Assembly (NCBI GenBank): GCA_934660915.1
Contig: CAKUIF010000001.1
Location: 310,001 to 374,000, forward strand
Length of the DNA: 64,000 nt
Source: an uncultured Olsenella sp.
GTDB lineage: Bacteria; Actinomycetota; Coriobacteriia; Coriobacteriales; Atopobiaceae
Reading direction: 5' to 3'
This document shows positions 1-8,559 of this stretch, piece after piece. The first letter of the stretch is position 1; every line of letters begins with the position of its first letter. The position numbers were made by a program, and so were the translations under genes. The notes beneath the pieces were generated by a model that worked only from the letters and a program-made list of their open reading frames with translations, searched no databases and was not told the DNA's origin.

Positions 1-717
1 GGTGCCGTTGAGCGGGGTGTAGACGACCTTGTAGCCGTCGGAGGCCTTGAAGCCGGGGACGGAGACCTTCTTGATGTTGTCGATGAAGGAGTCGAGGACC
101 TCCTCGGGCGTCCACTCCACGAGGCCGCGCTCAAGCGCCTCGTCGAAGTCCATGGCGCCGGCGAACGCCTTGAAGGGATCGGCCTTGGCGATGTTGTCCG
201 AGATCTCCTTCGCGGCCTCATCGGTGATCTGCCCGCCCTGGTCGTTGTAGACCTTGTAGCCGTTGTAGGCGGCGGGGTTGTGGGAGGCGGTCAGGACGAT
301 GCCCGCGGAGGTGCCCAGGTGGCGCACGGCGAAGGACAGCGTGGGGACGGGCTCGATGCGCGGGTAGACGTAGACGTGGATACCGTTGGCGGCCAGGATG
401 CCGGCGGCGACCTTCTGGAAGTCCTCGCCCTTGAGGCGCGAGTCGCGGGCGAGCGCCAGCGTCGGGTTCTCGTAGTGGGCGTTGAGGTAATCGGCGACGC
501 CCTGGGTGGCCTGGGCGACGACGTAGACGTTCATGCGGTTGGTGCCGACGCCGAGCGTGCCGCGCAGGCCCGCGGTGCCGAAGGCGAGGCTGCGGTAGAA
601 GGCGTCGTAGAGCTTATCGCCATCCTCGGCGACGAGCGCGTCGAGCTCCTCCGCGAGGTCGGCCTCGCTTACGTTATCCTGCCACGCCTTGACGGTGGCC
701 TCGATAGACTGGTCCAT
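1..717 (-). CDS. Phospho-sugar mutase (phosphoglucomutase/phosphomannomutase family), 3' end beyond window
   Basis: This alpha-D-phosphohexomutase interconverts hexose 1- and 6-phosphates. Only the first 239 codons are in the window; the C-terminal domains lie beyond position 1. Visible motifs are FGTAGLRG at about residues 46-53, typical of the PgcA-like bacterial phosphoglucomutases, and the active-site loop TASHNP at 143-148, whose serine carries the phosphate. The ATG at 717 has a GGGGGAG ribosome binding site a few bases upstream. Glucose versus mannose specificity cannot be decided because the sugar-binding loop is not visible. It reads in the same direction as the upstream rRNA methyltransferase gene but is separated from it by an 84-bp palindrome, so co-transcription is doubtful. 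Confidence 0.9.
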   Translation of the reverse strand, partial: MDQSIEATVKAWQDNVSEADLAEELDALVAEDGDKLYDAFYRSLAFGTAGLRGTLGVGTNRMNVYVVAQATQGVADYLNAHYENPTLALARDSRLKGEDFQKVAAGILAANGIHVYVYPRIEPVPTLSFAVRHLGTSAGIVLTASHNPAAYNGYKVYNDQGGQITDEAAKEISDNIAKADPFKAFAGAMDFDEALERGLVEWTPEEVLDSFIDNIKKVSVPGFKASDGYKVVYTPLNGT

Positions 718-847
718 GTGTGACTCCCCCACTTCTCCTGGCGCGCAAGCCCGCGCGTCTTCTTTGGATAGGTGGTTCTTATTCTAGTTACCGCGGGGGC
801 GGAGGGACCGAGAAGTCCGGGTGCATCCGCGAACGGTTGGAGCCGCG

Positions 848-931
848 CCTGCGATTTTAGCCTGTCTGATTTAGCAGTCCAAAACAGCATGCTGAAATGG
901 ACTGCCAAATCAGACAGGCTAAAATCGCAGG
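848..931. repeat. 84-bp near-perfect palindrome (REP-like family I)
   Basis: Two 34-base arms (848-881 and 898-931) are reverse complements with one mismatch, around a centre containing the short palindrome CAGCATGCTG. It starts 10 bases beyond the stop codon of the methyltransferase gene. Half of the right arm recurs at 42839-42870 beside another stop codon. It could act as a transcription terminator, but it lacks a clear T-run and the shared arm suggests a dispersed repeat. Confidence 0.85.
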
Positions 932-940
932 TGGGACTGA

Positions 941-3223
941 TTAGCCGCGACGCACGATGTAGGCGTGGTGGATCTTCGCGTTGCGCTTGAAGTCCTCGGG
1001 GATGGTGCTCGCGGTAATGTCCTCGAGCACGACGCCGGCCTTCGAGAGGGCCTCGGTATCGGGCTTGAAGCCGCGCAGGTTGCACGAGAAAATCGCGCAC
1101 CCGTTGCGCGTGAGCAGGCGCGAGACGCCGATGACGAGCTCGGAGTGGTCGCGCTGGACGTCCCAGCTCGACTTCTTCATGCGCTGAGAGTTCGAGAAGG
1201 TGGGGACGTCGCAGAAGACGAGGTCCCAGCGGTTGCGCGTGTGGCGCTGCTCGTTGACCCACTCGATGACGTCGGCCTGGACGAACTCGTGCTCGGGGCC
1301 GGTGAAGCCGTTGCGGGCCATGTTGCGGCGCGCCCAGTCGAGGCTCGGGCGCGAGAGGTCGACGGTCGTCGTGTACTTGGCGCCGCCGTCGGCCGCATAG
1401 CAGGTCGCGGTGCCCGTATAGGCAAAGAGATTGAGGAAGCGCTTGGAGCCCAGGGTCTGCTTCATCATCTCGCGGACCTCGGCGCGCGTGTCGCGGTGAT
1501 CGAGGAAGATGCCGCAGTCGAGGCGGGCTGAGAAGTTGACCTCAAAGGTAAGACCGCCCTCGTCGATGAGGTGGGCGCCGCGCGGCAGGTCGGTGAGGCT
1601 CGGCTTGTGGCGGTTGCGCGCGTCGGCGCGCTGGCCGCGCATGCGCGAGAACTCGCCGGCGGCCTGGGCCGCGTCAGCGGCGCTGCCCTCGTCGGCGTAC
1701 TGCGAGCCGCCGCGGGCGCGGGTGCGCACGCGGAGGTTGACGTTGGCGGGATCCACGCCCACCACGCGCGGCGCGATGGCGAGCACGTCCATGAGGCGGC
1801 GGCGCGCGAGGTCGGCGTCGATTTCCTTCGGGGCGGCGTACTCGGAGACCTGCAGCCAGCGGCCCGGGGTCTCGGAGCCCTCGTAGAGCTCGATGGCCAC
1901 AGCGTAGTCGGGCAGGTCGGCGTCGTAGACGCGGTAGCAGCTCACGTCCTCGCGGCGCGCCCACTTGGCGCGGAGCTTGGCCACCTTGGCCAGGCGGGCG
2001 GCGAACTGGTCGGACGCGGGAACGAGCACGGGCACACGCTCGCCGCCGGCGATCTGGACAAACGCCGGCTCCGGGGCGGCCTCACCGGGAACCGCGTCGA
2101 AGCAGCGCACGAAGGCGGGCTCCCTGCCCTGGATGACGTCGAAGACCTCCGCCGGCTGGGCCTGGACCGCTGCGTCGACCGCGGCGTCGCGCACGAGCGC
2201 GGCGAGGTTTTGGCCCGCGGCGGCGGACAGCGCCGTAAGCGCGGAGGCCTCGAGGGCCAGATCGTCCTCGGCAAGCCAACTCAGATCGCAGGTAGCAAGG
2301 GCGTCGTCCCCCGCGGCGCGGGCGGCGTCGAGCACCTCGGCCGCGGGCGCGAAGGTAAGCTCGCAGTCGAGGCCGGCGGCGCGCAGGACCCCGCGGCAGG
2401 CGGCCTCGGCGCCGGGACGCGTGTCGGAAGCGTAGAGCGCAAGCGAGTTCTTCTCGCCGGCGGTCGCGCGCTCGTCGGCCTCCTCGAGCAGGGCGTCCCA
2501 CGCATCGGCATCGTGGCCGGCCCAACCCTCGAAGCCCCAGCGGGCCCGCAGCAGGCCGGGAGCACGGTCGAGCGCCTCGCCGGCTGCCTCCACGAGCACA
2601 GCTCCCTGACCGGCCCAGAGCGCGGCGAGGACGGGGGCACCGTGGCGCACGTTGCGGTACCAGCGGCCTGCGGCGAGCACCATGGCGGCGTAGTCGGCGC
2701 GCAGCGGCGCGACCTTGCGCGCGGAGCGCGAGTCGTAGCCGCGGTGGAAGAGCGGCTCGCCCGTGAGGTCGATGGCCACGGTCGCGCGGTCGCGCGAGAG
2801 GCGCACGTCGATGGTCACGTCGGGCGCGTCGGTGTTGACCACGGGGCGCATGCCTCGCGCGGAGAAGAGCTGGTCGGAAATGGCGTCCTTGGAGCGAAGG
2901 GCGACGAACTGGGTGTTGCGCAGGTTGTCGTTCGTGCCGTGCGAGTCGATGACGAAGGTGGCGCCGGGCGCGAGGTGGCTCGACCAGTCGACGGACTGGA
3001 TGCCCTCGTAGAGCGCGTCGGCGTCGCGCGCGCCCACGCGGGCGAGCACGAGCAGGATGCGGGAGGCCAAGCGGCTCCACAGGCAGGCGCGGTACGCGTC
3101 GGCGAGCTCGCCTCCGAAGGCGACCTGGCCGCGCAGCTGGCGGACCTGAGGTATGCGGAACGACGCCAGCTCCTCGGCCAGCAGCTTCTCGAACCCCTTG
3201 GGGCACGTGGCAACAAACTCCAT
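941..3223 (-). CDS. rlmL: RlmKL-like 23S rRNA methyltransferase with a degenerate N-terminal catalytic domain
   Basis: E. coli RlmKL carries two methyltransferase domains that make m2G2445 (N-terminal RlmL part) and m7G2069 (C-terminal RlmK part). This 760-residue protein has the same plan: THUMP region (about 45-150), RlmL-like domain (about 165-400) and RlmK-like domain (about 590-760). The C-terminal SAM loop NLFAYTGTAT (598-607) is intact, and the catalytic-site motif reads CDVPTFSNS rather than DPPTFSNS. In the N-terminal domain the expected DPMCGSGT loop is replaced by AALWAGQGA near residue 200, and no NPPYG motif is found, although flanking sequence (DRAPGLLRARWGFEGW) aligns well with RlmL. 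I infer that the RlmL activity is lost. ATG 3223 is preferred over upstream in-frame codons because the family N-terminus MEFVATCPKGFE starts there, after GAAAGGTG. Confidence 0.85.
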   Translation of the reverse strand: MEFVATCPKGFEKLLAEELASFRIPQVRQLRGQVAFGGELADAYRACLWSRLASRILLVLARVGARDADALYEGIQSVDWSSHLAPGATFVIDSHGTNDNLRNTQFVALRSKDAISDQLFSARGMRPVVNTDAPDVTIDVRLSRDRATVAIDLTGEPLFHRGYDSRSARKVAPLRADYAAMVLAAGRWYRNVRHGAPVLAALWAGQGAVLVEAAGEALDRAPGLLRARWGFEGWAGHDADAWDALLEEADERATAGEKNSLALYASDTRPGAEAACRGVLRAAGLDCELTFAPAAEVLDAARAAGDDALATCDLSWLAEDDLALEASALTALSAAAGQNLAALVRDAAVDAAVQAQPAEVFDVIQGREPAFVRCFDAVPGEAAPEPAFVQIAGGERVPVLVPASDQFAARLAKVAKLRAKWARREDVSCYRVYDADLPDYAVAIELYEGSETPGRWLQVSEYAAPKEIDADLARRRLMDVLAIAPRVVGVDPANVNLRVRTRARGGSQYADEGSAADAAQAAGEFSRMRGQRADARNRHKPSLTDLPRGAHLIDEGGLTFEVNFSARLDCGIFLDHRDTRAEVREMMKQTLGSKRFLNLFAYTGTATCYAADGGAKYTTTVDLSRPSLDWARRNMARNGFTGPEHEFVQADVIEWVNEQRHTRNRWDLVFCDVPTFSNSQRMKKSSWDVQRDHSELVIGVSRLLTRNGCAIFSCNLRGFKPDTEALSKAGVVLEDITASTIPEDFKRNAKIHHAYIVRRG

Positions 3224-3309
3224 AGCGGGACACCTTTCGCCCGTAGACAACTCAATCTGATTGATTTTCCCATAGCCGCGGCCGCGGCGCGACGGCGCAC
3301 TTCTTCGCC

Positions 3310-3345
3310 GCAAAAAGGACACTGCGCCGACGGTGTCCTTCTTGC
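3310..3345. repeat. Hairpin with 13-bp arms
   Basis: Arms 3310-3322 and 3333-3345 are complementary with one mismatch and share the core AAGGACAC / GTGTCCTT. The right arm ends in CTTCTTGCC, a word that recurs throughout the window. Confidence 0.7.
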
Positions 3346-3379
3346 CACCACGCCATCGCATCGATAAATCATGCGTCGA

Positions 3380-3417
3380 GCGACACTTTTGCCGCCAAGA
3401 AGGGCAAGAAGTGTCGC
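3380..3417. repeat. Hairpin with GGCAAGAAGTGTCGC arm
   Basis: The arm at 3380-3393 pairs with 3403-3417 with a single bulged base. The right arm GGCAAGAAGTGTCGC contains the recurrent GGCAAGAAG word and resembles the arm of the neighbouring hairpin, so the two look like a pair of REP-type units. Confidence 0.7.
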
Positions 3418-3614
3418 CGGATGCACGATTTGCCAGGGCTGTGGGTTTGACGCGCCTGAATCAGCCCCGCCCTTCTTTGCATTACATTTTTTGAACTGCC
3501 GTCAAAAATAGATACTGGTCTTTTTTCCTCAAAGCACTATATTGTTGTGACCTGTGTGTTTCAGGTTTTTTCTACCTGCCACCGGAACCATATAGTTTTC
3601 GAGTTTGGAGCGAA

Positions 3615-5909
3615 ATGGGAGCATCAATTAAGGGCGCTGCGGAGAACGTGCGCGCACGCAAGGCGAAGCGCGCCGGGATCCCTTTGTCCGCCGGCATGAT
3701 CCTCGTCACGCTTGGCGTCGTCTACGGTGACATCGGCACCAGCCCGATGTACACCCTGAAGGCGATCATGAGCGGCAACGGCGGCCTTGCCACGATGAGC
3801 ACGGACGTCGTGCTGGGAGCCCTCTCCCTCATCATCTGGACCCTGACCCTCATCACCACGGTCAAGTACGTCCTCGTCGCCATGAAGGCCGACAACCACA
3901 ACGAGGGCGGCATCTTTGCCCTCTACAGCCTGGTCAAGCGCTGCGGCAAATGGCTGATCATCCCCGCCATGGTCGGCGGCGCGGCGCTTCTTGCCGACGG
4001 CATCTTGACGCCTGCCGTCACCGTCACGACGGCCATCGAGGGCCTGCGCACGGTCGACTTCTGCTACGCCTTCATCGGCGACAACCAGAACATCGTCGTC
4101 GCCATCACCATCGCCATCCTGTGCGTGCTGTTCGCCATGCAGCAGGCCGGCACCTCCACCATCGGCAAGTTCTTCGGCCCCGTGATGACGCTGTGGTTCC
4201 TCTTCCTGGGCATCTCCGGCCTCACGCACATCGTCGGCAACTTCGGCGTCCTGCGCGCGCTCAACCCCGTGCGCGGCATCGCGTTCCTCTTTGACGGCAA
4301 CCTCAACGCCGCCGGCCTCATGGTCCTCGGCAACGTCTTCCTCTGCACCACCGGCGCCGAGGCCCTCTACTCCGACATGGGCCACGTGGGCAAGCCGAAC
4401 ATCTACGCCTCCTGGCCCTTCGTCAAGGCGTGCCTGATCATCAACTACCTCGGCCAGGGCGCCTGGATCATCGCCAACAACGCGAACGCCTCGCTCATGG
4501 GCATCGCCGACCTCAACCCCTTCTACCAGATGCTCCCCGAGAACCTGCGCGTCTTCGCCGTCATCCTGTCGGCCTTCGCCGCCATCATTGCGTCCCAGGC
4601 CCTGATCACCGGCTCCTACTCCATCGTCTCGGAGGCCGTGCGCCTGGACCTCATGCCCCACATGCACGTCAACTACCCGTCCGAGACCAAGGGCCAGATC
4701 TACATCCCGATGATCAACAACATCATGTGGATCGGCTGCATCGGCGTCGTCCTTCTCTTTAGAAGCTCCGAGCACATGGAGGCCGCCTACGGCCTGGCCA
4801 TCACCGTCACGATGCTGATGACCACGATTCTTCTCTTTACGTACCTGTCCAAGATCTGTCGCAAGCCCGTCGCCGCCGTGCCGTTCCTGCTCATCTTCGG
4901 CGCCATCGAGCTCATGTTCTTCTTCTCGAGCCTGACGAAGTTCTTCCACGGCGGCTACGTGACCGTGCTCATGGCAACCGCGATCTTCATCGTCATGTAC
5001 GTGTGGCGCCGCGGAACCGCCGTCGAGAAGACCCAGACGGTCTTTTTGCCTGTGAACAAGTACCTCGACCAGCTCTTCGAGCTCTGCCACGACGACGAGG
5101 TCCCCTACCTTGCCGACAATCTCGTCTTCCTGACGAACGACTCCTCGATCGACAAACTCGACCGCGACATCCTCTACTCGATCTTGGACAAGCAGCCCAA
5201 GCGCGCGAAGGCCTACTACTTCCTGAACGTCCAGGTCACCGACGAGCCGTACACCCACGAGTACATCGTGAACAGCTTCAACACCGACTTCCTCTTTAAA
5301 GTGCAGCTGCGCCTCGGCTTCAAGGTCAACCAGCGCGTCAACACCTACCTCTACCAGATCGTCGCCGACCTCGTCGAGCGCAACCAGATCTCGCCGCAGA
5401 ACCACAAGTACTCGATCTACCGCACGCACAGCGCTGTCGGCGACTTCAAGTTCTGCCTGCTCCGCAAGGTCATCAGCCCCGAGACCGACCTGTCGGGCAC
5501 CGACCACCGCGTGATGAACCTCAAGTACCTGATTCGCCACATCTGCGGCAGCCCCGCAAAGTGGTACGGCCTCGAGGGATCCAGCATCCTGTTCGAGTAC
5601 GTGCCCCTCTTCTCGAAGAAGAAGTCCCAGCACAAGCTGCAGCGCATCGAGCTTCCCGACGAGGGCCTCAGCTCGCCCAAGAGCCTCGAGCGCAACACGC
5701 AGGTCGAGGCCATGGACTCCGACGATGACGACGAGGACATCTTCTCGGCGACCATGCGCGACAGCCGCGAGAGCAACATTGTCGACGCCACCCAAGACCT
5801 CGTGGGCGGAGACACCGCGAGCTTCAAGCCCCTGAAGCTCGACGACGAGGACGAGGGAGACGACGAGGAGGACCTCTACCTCTCCGACGAGGACCAGAAG
5901 AGCGAGTAG
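3615..5909 (+). CDS. kup: Kup family potassium uptake protein
   Basis: Kup proteins are potassium/proton symporters of the inner membrane. The 764-residue product has the family signature GDIGTSPMY at 38-46, about twelve hydrophobic segments through residue 460, and a long cytoplasmic C-terminal domain. The last 60 or so residues are extremely acidic (many D/E, for example DSDDDDED), an extension beyond the usual Kup end. ATG 3615 follows a weak GGAG-like site. The gene is monocistronic, flanked by a divergent methyltransferase gene and a convergent hydrolase gene with a bidirectional terminator between. Confidence 0.97.
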   Translation: MGASIKGAAENVRARKAKRAGIPLSAGMILVTLGVVYGDIGTSPMYTLKAIMSGNGGLATMSTDVVLGALSLIIWTLTLITTVKYVLVAMKADNHNEGGIFALYSLVKRCGKWLIIPAMVGGAALLADGILTPAVTVTTAIEGLRTVDFCYAFIGDNQNIVVAITIAILCVLFAMQQAGTSTIGKFFGPVMTLWFLFLGISGLTHIVGNFGVLRALNPVRGIAFLFDGNLNAAGLMVLGNVFLCTTGAEALYSDMGHVGKPNIYASWPFVKACLIINYLGQGAWIIANNANASLMGIADLNPFYQMLPENLRVFAVILSAFAAIIASQALITGSYSIVSEAVRLDLMPHMHVNYPSETKGQIYIPMINNIMWIGCIGVVLLFRSSEHMEAAYGLAITVTMLMTTILLFTYLSKICRKPVAAVPFLLIFGAIELMFFFSSLTKFFHGGYVTVLMATAIFIVMYVWRRGTAVEKTQTVFLPVNKYLDQLFELCHDDEVPYLADNLVFLTNDSSIDKLDRDILYSILDKQPKRAKAYYFLNVQVTDEPYTHEYIVNSFNTDFLFKVQLRLGFKVNQRVNTYLYQIVADLVERNQISPQNHKYSIYRTHSAVGDFKFCLLRKVISPETDLSGTDHRVMNLKYLIRHICGSPAKWYGLEGSSILFEYVPLFSKKKSQHKLQRIELPDEGLSSPKSLERNTQVEAMDSDDDDEDIFSATMRDSRESNIVDATQDLVGGDTASFKPLKLDDEDEGDDEEDLYLSDEDQKSE

Positions 5910-5945
5910 CCTTCCGAGCCCCGCCTCGAAACCTGCGCACTAGAA

Positions 5946-5990
5946 AGAAGTGCCTCGCGACCCGGGTTGGTTTGGTCGCGAGGCACTTCT
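5946..5990. terminator. Bidirectional hairpin terminator between kup and convergent hydrolase gene
   Basis: A perfect 16-bp stem (AGAAGTGCCTCGCGAC at 5946-5961 with its complement at 5975-5990) lies 37 bases after the kup stop and 21 bases beyond the facing gene's stop. The symmetric position suits termination from both sides. Confidence 0.8.
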
Positions 5991-6010
5991 CTGTTTGTCG
6001 TCGGCACGGG

Positions 6011-7237
6011 CTAGGAAAGGGCGATGCCCCCGAGCCAGCCGCAGCGAGCGTTCATGTACTTGCAGTACTTGGCGCACCAGGACGAGACGGTGTCGGTCGT
6101 GATGTAGCCGATGTTGTGGTGCACGAGGCCGTCGCCGAGGTAGACGCCGATGTGGCCGTAGATACGGCCGGCGTTGGAGCCCGAGCTCGAGGACTCGACG
6201 GCGATGATCATGCCGGGCTGGATCTGCGAGACGTCGTTTCCGCACCACCAGGCGCACATGTCACAGGCGTTGCCGCCGAACTGGCCGATGCCGGCGTTCA
6301 TAAAGACGTAGGTGATCCACGCCGCGCACAGGCCGCTGCCCGGCGAGGGCGTCGACGCGGCCGCGGCCGTGACCTTGGCAAGAGGACCGCTTCCGAGCAC
6401 CTGGGTATTGGTGCTCGTGGCCCAGGACTTCTTTGACTTCTTTGCCTCGGCAGCGATGCGCTTGGCTTCCTCCGCGGCCTCCTGGGCGGCGACGAGCTCG
6501 GCGTCGTGCTGCGCCATGAGGGCCTGGACGGAGTCGGAGAGGCCCGACACGACCGCGGCGGCCTCGTCCTGCTTGGCCTGCGCGGCGGCGAGCTCCTCGG
6601 CCTGCTGGCTCTCGAGCGTCTCGAGGTCGGCCTTCTGGCCCTCGAGCTCGGACTTCTGCTGCTCGAGGTCGGACTTCTGCTGCTCGAGGTCGGCCTTCAG
6701 GGTCTTGACCTCCTCGATCATGTCCCTGTCCTGCGCGGTCATCTTGTCGAGGTAGTAGATATTGCTCGTGAGCTCCTCGAAGGAGGACGAGTTCAAAAGA
6801 AGGTCGATGGCAGACTGGTTGCCCGACTTGTAGGCGGCGCTCATGCGGTTGCCGAGCTTCTTTTGCTTGGCCTCGATGTCGGACTGGGTCTTGGCGATCT
6901 CGTCCTCCTTGGCGGCGATGGCGTCCTCGGCCTCGGAGATCTGCTGGTTCAAGGTCGCGATCTGGCCCTGGGTGGCCGAGAGCTTGGCCGCGGCGGCGGA
7001 ATACTCCTCCGCGATAGTCGCGAGCTTCTCCTGGGCGGCATCGTACTGCGCCTGGGCGTCGTCGAGCTGCTTTTTGGTCTTGTCGGCCTGAGCTTGGGCG
7101 TTGTCTGCCTTCTGCTGGGCGGTCACGGCGATGGCGGCGGCGGGCTTGAGCGCCGCGGCGGTGCCGACGGTCAACGCGGAGCCCATAAAGAGGCGCAAGG
7201 CATCGCGCCGAGATAGATTGCGAGAGGGCTTGGTCAT
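6011..7237 (-). CDS. Tat-exported coiled-coil protein with C-terminal NlpC/P60- or CHAP-type peptidase domain
   Basis: Probable peptidoglycan hydrolase of the PcsB/CwlO style (408 residues). The N-terminus has a twin-arginine signal (SRRDALRLF, residues 9-17) and a hydrophobic segment ending in an Ala-rich cleavage region near 40. Residues 40-250 are a long coiled coil, including a heptad-like repeat (DLEQQKSELEGQK) also visible as short tandem DNA at about 6640-6690. The C-terminal domain has a candidate nucleophile Cys at about 304 (GLCAAW) and His at about 362 (GHIGVYLGD), plus six or more extra cysteines. It shares its N-terminal domain with the two proteins at 34141-36224. ATG 7237 follows GGGGGAG. 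Confidence 0.85.
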   Translation of the reverse strand: MTKPSRNLSRRDALRLFMGSALTVGTAAALKPAAAIAVTAQQKADNAQAQADKTKKQLDDAQAQYDAAQEKLATIAEEYSAAAAKLSATQGQIATLNQQISEAEDAIAAKEDEIAKTQSDIEAKQKKLGNRMSAAYKSGNQSAIDLLLNSSSFEELTSNIYYLDKMTAQDRDMIEEVKTLKADLEQQKSDLEQQKSELEGQKADLETLESQQAEELAAAQAKQDEAAAVVSGLSDSVQALMAQHDAELVAAQEAAEEAKRIAAEAKKSKKSWATSTNTQVLGSGPLAKVTAAAASTPSPGSGLCAAWITYVFMNAGIGQFGGNACDMCAWWCGNDVSQIQPGMIIAVESSSSGSNAGRIYGHIGVYLGDGLVHHNIGYITTDTVSSWCAKYCKYMNARCGWLGGIALS

Positions 7238-7328
7238 CGGTTCTCCCCCATGGTGTGGTTTAGATGCGTCTGAGAAGAGTTCCCCTATTGTAGCCGTCTT
7301 CAGTCCCCCGCGACCAAATGCACACGCC

Positions 7329-7415
7329 CTGGGACAAAAGGGACGGGGGATTTTGTCCCAGCTTGTGGAGCCGCTCCACATTTTGGGACAAAATCCCCCG
7401 TCCCTTTTGTCCCAG
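7329..7415. repeat. 87-bp REP-like inverted repeat (family II), copy 1
   Basis: Each half is itself a palindrome (GGGACAAAA ... TTTTGTCCC), and the two halves are inverted around a third small hairpin (TGTGGAGC / GCTCCACA). The element ends exactly one base from the stop codon of the NdpA-like gene. A second 87-bp copy lies at 52241-52327, with the outer C-G pair changed to T-A in both arms, a covariation supporting a selected structure. Confidence 0.9.
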
Positions 7416-8468
7416 CTATTTGTTCTCGATGTGGGCGACGTTGCCGATGGTGATGGAGATGGTGCCGTCGGCGCCGGTGGCGAAGTCGAGGTAGCCGGGC
7501 TTGTCGGCGAGGTCGGACGGGAAGGTGATCTCGATGCCGGTGTCCGTCTTGATCTTGTGGTTCTTGGCCAGGCGATTGGCGACGCCGCGGCGCACGGGGG
7601 CCTCCTCGGGGAGCTTCGCCTCGCGGACGCGCTCCTCGAAAACCTGCTGCACGTCGGGGCGGTCCTCGAAGACCACGCGGCCGATCTCGGCAGGGGTGAC
7701 CACCTCGTCGCGGTCGGCCTGCTGGGCGACGGCGGCCTTGGCTCGGCCCACCTCGACCGCGGGCGTGAGGCCGTACTCCTCGGCGACGTCCTGCACGATG
7801 ACGCTCACCTCGCTGAAGACCTCCTGCGTCGAGGCGGCGGCGGAGCACTGCAGGAACTTGTCGGGCAGGATCTGGATCGACTGACCGCCGATCGAGCGCT
7901 CCTTGTCGTGGAAGTCGATGGCGAAGGAGTCGCAGTCCACGAGCACGTACGTGTCGATCTTTGCCGTGGGGTTGGGCAGCGCGGTGTCCATGCGCAGGAT
8001 CTCGTTGGTGCCGCCGATCTCGTGGACGAAGGACTGCTTGCGCGGCAGGAGCACCACGGCAAAGAAGCGCTTGCCCTCGGGGCCGTCGAACGCGGCGTCG
8101 ACCTCGGCGTCGGTGGAGTTGGCGCCCACGGCAGCGACGTCGGTGTCGATGAAGTCGGCGACGAGCAGGTCGACCTGCTCGAGCTCCTCGGAGCGGCGCA
8201 GCTCTTCCCAGAACCACTCCGCGATCTGGACCGAGAAGCCCTGGAAGTCCGCCCCGCCCATGAGGTAGTGCTCAAGCTCGCCGGCAAACCCGGAGTCCTC
8301 GGCGAACTCACCGTGGTTCGACTCGGGGCTCGCCGTGATTTTGCGCAGGCGGCGCTGCACGTAGGACTTGGTGGGGCGGTTCTCGAGGTCGAGCGGGGCC
8401 TCGGAGTAGTACTTGGAGCCCGTCTCGAAGTCGAAGACGTGCAGGATGGCTTGGCTGACCTTGAGCAT
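7416..8468 (-). CDS. Nucleoid-associated protein, NdpA/YejK family
   Basis: Proteins of this family (37-kDa nucleoid-associated) bind the nucleoid; their molecular role is poorly defined. The 350-residue product begins MLKVSQAILHVFDF and contains the family's LPRKQSF and DFHDKERSIGGQ regions in the first two thirds, followed by a C-terminal part with TDTGIEITFPSDL. ATG 8468 follows a modest AAGGG site; longer in-frame extensions into the upstream gap look non-coding. It lies downstream of the hydrogenase gene in the same direction with about 90 bases between. Confidence 0.8.
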   Translation of the reverse strand: MLKVSQAILHVFDFETGSKYYSEAPLDLENRPTKSYVQRRLRKITASPESNHGEFAEDSGFAGELEHYLMGGADFQGFSVQIAEWFWEELRRSEELEQVDLLVADFIDTDVAAVGANSTDAEVDAAFDGPEGKRFFAVVLLPRKQSFVHEIGGTNEILRMDTALPNPTAKIDTYVLVDCDSFAIDFHDKERSIGGQSIQILPDKFLQCSAAASTQEVFSEVSVIVQDVAEEYGLTPAVEVGRAKAAVAQQADRDEVVTPAEIGRVVFEDRPDVQQVFEERVREAKLPEEAPVRRGVANRLAKNHKIKTDTGIEITFPSDLADKPGYLDFATGADGTISITIGNVAHIENK

Positions 8469-8559
8469 TGGCGCTAACCCTTCTTTGCAGACACAAAAGC
8501 GGGGTCGATTGTCGCACGACTCGCGCGCAACAACCGGCCCCGCCGGCACTTCTTGACAG

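Larger units (their letters stand above)
3224..3614. other. 391-bp intergenic region between divergent genes with two hairpins
   Basis: The region separates the leftward methyltransferase gene from rightward kup. It contains two hairpins (3310-3345 and 3380-3417, listed separately), then an AT-richer stretch at about 3480-3560 that probably holds the kup promoter. A small stem (ACCTG 3550-3554 with CAGGT 3562-3566) followed by six Ts at 3567-3572 could form a weak attenuator in the kup leader. I see no match to the ydaO/c-di-AMP riboswitch often found before potassium transporters. Confidence 0.5.

Noticed and set aside
3480..3614. Possible c-di-AMP (ydaO) riboswitch before kup
   Set aside because: Leader is too short and lacks the conserved ydaO cores; only a small stem with T-run is present.
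3624..5795. 723-codon open frame antisense to kup
   Set aside because: The frame is the mirror of kup codons, rich in D, H, V and E, with no recognisable domain.
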